NCBI GenBank assembly: GCA_903813345.2
Contig: CAIIXF020000010.1
Span: 32,704,425-32,764,424 of the forward strand
Source: Owenia fusiformis
Taxonomy: Eukaryota > Annelida > Polychaeta > Sabellida > Oweniidae
Direction: 5' to 3'
DNA length: 60,000 bases
A program made the translations under genes and the position numbers. The notes below the pieces were generated by a model that was given only the letters and a program-made list of their open reading frames with translations, was not told the DNA's origin and made no database searches. Positions 55,835 through 60,000 of the stretch are shown in pieces (the first letter of the stretch is position 1; the number at the start of each line of letters is the position of its first letter).

Positions 55835-57340
55835 CTGAAAGAAAAAATGTATAAAACTTGAAAAGGGATAAGCATACTATTAAAGTAGGGTAGAGTGGGT
55901 GTAATGTTGACATGTGGGGTAATGTTGACAAGGAATGGAATAACTTTGACATTGTGATAAATTAGAATTTCCATTTTCCAGCATGTTCAATTTCGAAAAA
56001 ATAAAAATCTCGATCCATGCAACAAATAATTACTTCCCTTCAGGATTTGAAATTAAACCTGAATGATTTCGAAATTAGAGCAAATAAATAACAAGGTGTG
56101 GAAGTTACCCTATACATCACTTCCCTCCCCTCTTTTATTCTATGATAGGCCTATAGCCTAGGCTAGAGAATATAAGAGCCGCAAGAGGTGAGGGGTGACT
56201 TCTACCCCAGAATCTAGCCTAGGAGCGAATCAATAGATCGTTGATTTTAACAAACATCAATTAATAGATCGTTTATCTTACCTTATATATGCCGAACCTG
56301 TAAGTGGCACAGAGAATCAGATATCCAGAGAAGAGATACAACGCTAGGCCTAGCCAGCCGCACCGGCCTTGGCCCGGGATTCCATTTTTTTACAAATTGT
56401 GTATATCTAGTTGATTTAACAAATATCTTCTGCTTATTCCTATTCCTTGTTCTTCGACGTATGCGCTGTTGATTTATAGATAATGTAGTCTATTTCTTGT
56501 GCCAAAATAAACTCTAAATCACTATTAAATCACTAAATTTTACGGAGATTCTATAAAATGTTTTTCAAAAAGCAGTATGGCGTCTATTATGCCTTCAACC
56601 AATCAAATTGCTTTGAATTATTTCGGACATTTACGTAGAGACACAGAAATTAACGAACTTAAATAGGCCAATCAAAATTGTTTAAATTTTCCCCCAACTT
56701 TTTCCGGACATTTACGGAAATGAACGAGGCTGTGTAAAAATCGGATAACAGACAGAGAAAACAAATTCTACTCCCGACGTTGAAATCTGGATTTGGGGGG
56801 TTCGTCTTGCTCGCATAATGCTGAAAAGGTGGGTTCGATTTTTTTTGGCAGGATTAGGGGGAGGGGTTCGCACGAACCCTCCGAACCCCCTCTCCCTACG
56901 GCCTTGCCTGGACCTTGTAGAGTGGGCCCTTTTTGGTTTAATATCTGGTTTAATATCTGTTGTAATGGTCCTGTGAGCATTGCATCAATCATGCTTGTGC
57001 TCGTGATTGTGTTTGTCAACAGAATATTTGGGCATGATGACTACTCAGTAAAGGATTTCACTGAATGAGGAAAAATATTATATGTCAGTTACTCAACCAA
57101 TAGGCCATCACGTAAAATTTGTTTGAGCCAATCAGAGACAAGAGTCGGTCATGATGATGCAAATTTCATCAACAACGATATACAGCAATGAGCAACCCCA
57201 GCCCCAAATAAGTATTCATAAGCTATGAATCTACAGCAGTCCGTGTGGGTGCCGAAGTGGCTGGAATTCGCTGAAGAGAAAATATCATTGCCCTCCTGGC
57301 TTTTTGGCTTATATTTATAGATATTGTATTCTATGGCTGG
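55835..57340. other. No gene seen
   Basis: Probably includes the 5' part of the OTU gene. Around 56780-56930 lies repeat debris rich in GGGGTTCG. ORFs of 83-91 codons there are mirror images of this debris. Confidence 0.45.
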
Positions 57341-57344
57341 TGGT

Positions 57345-59129
57345 GACACAATTACATTGTGTTAACTTATGATTTCTGTATTTTCTTTCAAGTAATTGTA
57401 CAGAATACTAGTCCAAGTTAATGCTAAATATAGAATACTGATCTCGGGGAAATGCGAGATTTGGTAAATGTGACCGGAAATAGATAGTAGAACTCGTATT
57501 CTAATAGCTAAAATTAAGTAAGGAGTACAGATAAACAGGCTCTAAAGGTAAAAGAGTCAGGGTAAAGCTACACACCAGATTTATAAGGATTAAATAAATA
57601 TGCAACAACAATAATGCTCAGATTGATTACTATAACAATTATTATTTAATACAAACAAGAATTCTATAGTCTATTACGTGTTTCAAATGGATACTTTCTA
57701 TACTACTGATGTAGAACATACACTATAGTACATGAAGTCAACTTGAACTCGATATAGTAAGCTTTCTAACTGTATTGTCTTTTACGCCCTCTATAAATGC
57801 CTGAAAGTATTTAATCCCTAATCACACAGAACTAAACCTGTAAACCGAAAGCCTCAAGGAGTCGATAGTTCCAACAGCTGATTGCCTGATTTACTCAAAG
57901 TGCACAAGTACTCACTTAGGGACAAATGTCAAACACGGACGTCAGGAAAACCCTGTGGATTATCCCTTACTAAGTCTATCAACACCTTGTTACTCCGCCT
58001 CTTACAATGCAACTTCTTAATTCTTTTCAGAACGCCAAAGGCCTATTATGAGTTTAAAATATATGACTTTCGGAACTTCGAACGACAACCCTATTTATTT
58101 TAACACCACTTTCAGAAACCTAATTCCCAGATGCAACGGTTCCTCTAAACACTTGAACAGCGAAAACAGGAGCTTTCAGCGAGAACAAAGAGTCAAAACC
58201 TCATAAATTACACAATGACGAATTACTAGACCAAGGAAAACAAACAACACTAGTTTATGCGCTGCCCACGCCAGTTTGTTATTATGATTTAATGTTCTCG
58301 GGTCGTAAAACAGCTGTTATGATTATCCCGTTAAAGTGATAGCTCAATTACAAATAACCTGCAACACTAAAATTAACTGGTTAATTGGACACTAATTGAT
58401 CGACTCCTTCTCACATAAAAATATTACTTGCTATTCCTCTCTAACGGCTCCAAGTGAATTGTAAACAATCAAAACTGTTACAACAAAGCAAGTACAAAGA
58501 GCATTTTATACTAAACGCTCAAAGACCGGTATTTTAAAAGATTCCATCAAGGAATGCATGAAATCGCATTTCTAATAGATATTTGAAAGAAATTCCTGCC
58601 AGGAATGCACAAGGTTACATATTTTAGAGGAATTTTAAAGGTTTAGGGTAAGCACATTCCTGCTAAGAATCCAGCTTCAAGGAAACATATGACTCCCCTC
58701 ATTGCCCTGCTGTAACGGAGAAACGGGGAATCCCCAAAATTCCTGTGAGGTATTTTTATCTAAATTCCACTACAATTTCTGCAACCAAAAGCATTTTCAA
58801 GGCTTAGACACTGATTCATGAGATATAAATTATGAGGAACTTCACACCACAGAGCCAAGAACCCACTATCACCATCAGCTGATTGCCAGAGTGGAGTTTC
58901 ATGATCAAGGTCTGCATTCACTAAAGCCGGGCAAAAAATAAGACAACAACAAAACAATTTATCACCCAGAAAAAGTCCCCATTAACTTTTAATGCACTTA
59001 AATTGTTCCACAAAATACAACAAGAAATTATACTTTCCAAAGCCATGGACCATTCAAAAGGATTGAAAACCATAACGCATTTTCCCAATATTGCCTTTTG
59101 TGCCTTTATATGTAGAGAGGGTCTCTACA
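57345..59129 (-). mobile_element. Possible long terminal repeat of a retroelement
   Basis: On minus, a short purine run AAGGGGGG (about 59135-59142) precedes TGTAGAGACCCTCTCTACA. The far end could be near GTGTCACCA, giving TG...CA ends. Only one copy is visible, so this cannot be tested within the window. ORFs inside show no family features. Confidence 0.25.
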
Positions 59130-59552
59130 ACTACCCCCCTTAAAGAAAAAATGCGTTTGCCCCCAAATGCCAAAGTTCCAAGACAATAACTACACATTCG
59201 CTTACTACTTCTATTATTTACAGTATATTACATTGTTTTAAAAGTCCAAAAAGGTGTAATTCAAATCAATTTTTCTAGCCTAAAAAGTTAAGTTAATCTC
59301 AAAAAGGTCAAAAAAGGTATAATTTAAATTAATCGTTATCAAAAGTCAAATTTTGCTAGCCTTAAAAGTTCAATTCATCTCAAAAGTCTAAAAGAGGATA
59401 ATTTAATAAATCAACATTATTAAAAGGTAAATTTTGCTAAAATTCAAACTGATCCTGAAAGATTCTCCAAAGTTCATATTAATTAAAAGTGTTCTCTCGA
59501 GTCACATCAATGTCTTTAACTTTGTTGTGTAGGTTCACAGATCACATTGTGT

Positions 59553-60000
59553 CTCACTGTCCAAAATCAAGACCTAGACTAGCCGGACTCCCTACCAACC
59601 AGTCCCAATCATCTGCAGCATCGTCCTTCTTCTTGCTGTCAACTGCTTCCTTCTCCTTATCATCCAGGCAATTCTGGACCCAAACCAATAACCTTTGTGC
59701 CATGCCAGACGGATCAGATCCCTTGGCGACGACCGCTCCCTAGGCGATGGTGGATCCCTGGGCGATGGTGGATCCCTGCGCTGACCCCTTGTTAGGAATT
59801 GGCCCTGCCGACATGGGGTCCAACCTACCCTGCAAGGCATTGGTGGTGGTCAATGAGGTCCCTGGCCGTTGAACGTCTACTACTGATGCACTTGATGTAG
59901 ATGGCTGTGCCCCCGCATCTACCACAGTAACTCCCCTAAGGACAGGTCGAGGCCTCTTGGTGGGCGGCTCCTCAATGCCTCTGGGGAACATAGAGTGATA
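59553..60000 (-). pseudogene. C-terminal part of an unidentified, probably retroelement, protein
   Basis: The minus frame is open from the right edge: MFPRGIEEPPTKRPRPVLRG, TVVDAGAQPSTSSASVVDVQ, GSAQGSTIAQGSTIA. A TAG follows at about 59742, then the same frame continues GAVVAKGSDPSGMAQRLLVW, VQNCLDDKEKEAVD and DDWDWLVGSPASLGLDFGQ to a stop near 59555. The TAG is one base from CAG and falls in an 18-base direct repeat (CTGGGCGATGGTGGATCC on plus). The tail, with a basic patch, low-complexity S/T/Q and an acidic end, is not recognised; a Gag-like or host nuclear protein are both possible. Confidence 0.4.

Overview
The window is animal nuclear DNA. It is A+T-rich and full of introns with GT-AG borders, and more of it is repeat than gene. 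The recognisable proteins (an SLC22 organic ion transporter, a TIR/TRAF-finger protein, an Rh ammonium channel) and the mix of mariner, hAT, LINE and foldback elements suggest a marine invertebrate, either a non-vertebrate deuterostome or a lophotrochozoan. The sequence alone does not settle the phylum. Exons were assembled by eye from splice sites, codon phase and family similarity. In each multi-exon gene the exon lengths and phases add up.

Layout. 1-2331: LINE reverse transcriptase, cut by the left edge, lying antisense beyond the last visible exon of the transporter. 2504-9053 (minus): six exons of an SLC22-type transporter whose 3' exons lie off the left edge. 9054-17570: intergenic, with a 92-bp satellite, an 816-bp inverted-terminal element, a TCTCGCGAGA promoter motif and a kappaB/CRE cluster. 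17639-20627 (plus): five-exon gene for a TIR domain followed by seven TRAF-type zinc fingers. 21604-30928 (plus): nine-exon Rh-type ammonium channel with several elements in its introns. One of these is a 1.69-kb element with perfect 47-bp inverted ends and a 5-bp target duplication, carrying a 97-codon C2H2-finger ORF. 31-39 kb: minisatellites, a 2.5-kb foldback, a tRNA-derived SINE pair and a small MITE.

39133-42470 (minus): two-exon gene for a 152-residue secreted cysteine-rich protein, with a decayed mariner-like element in its intron. 42.8-52 kb: almost entirely repeats, including a 2.7-kb foldback with a 163-bp internal array and a second copy of the 0.8-kb element. 52.3-56 kb: one orphan exon, a textbook hAT MITE, a dead hAT transposase whose C-terminal coding end is amplified in tandem, and one OTU-protease-like exon. 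57-60 kb: possible 3' end of a retroelement entering from the right edge.

The host genes do not form an evident pathway. The TIR/TRAF gene is the strongest candidate for something undescribed. It joins a signalling or NADase-type TIR module to TRAF fingers without RING or MATH domains, and a palindromic kappaB site next to a perfect CRE lies about 1.9 kb upstream. The CAC-ended element in the last Rh intron is the second candidate.
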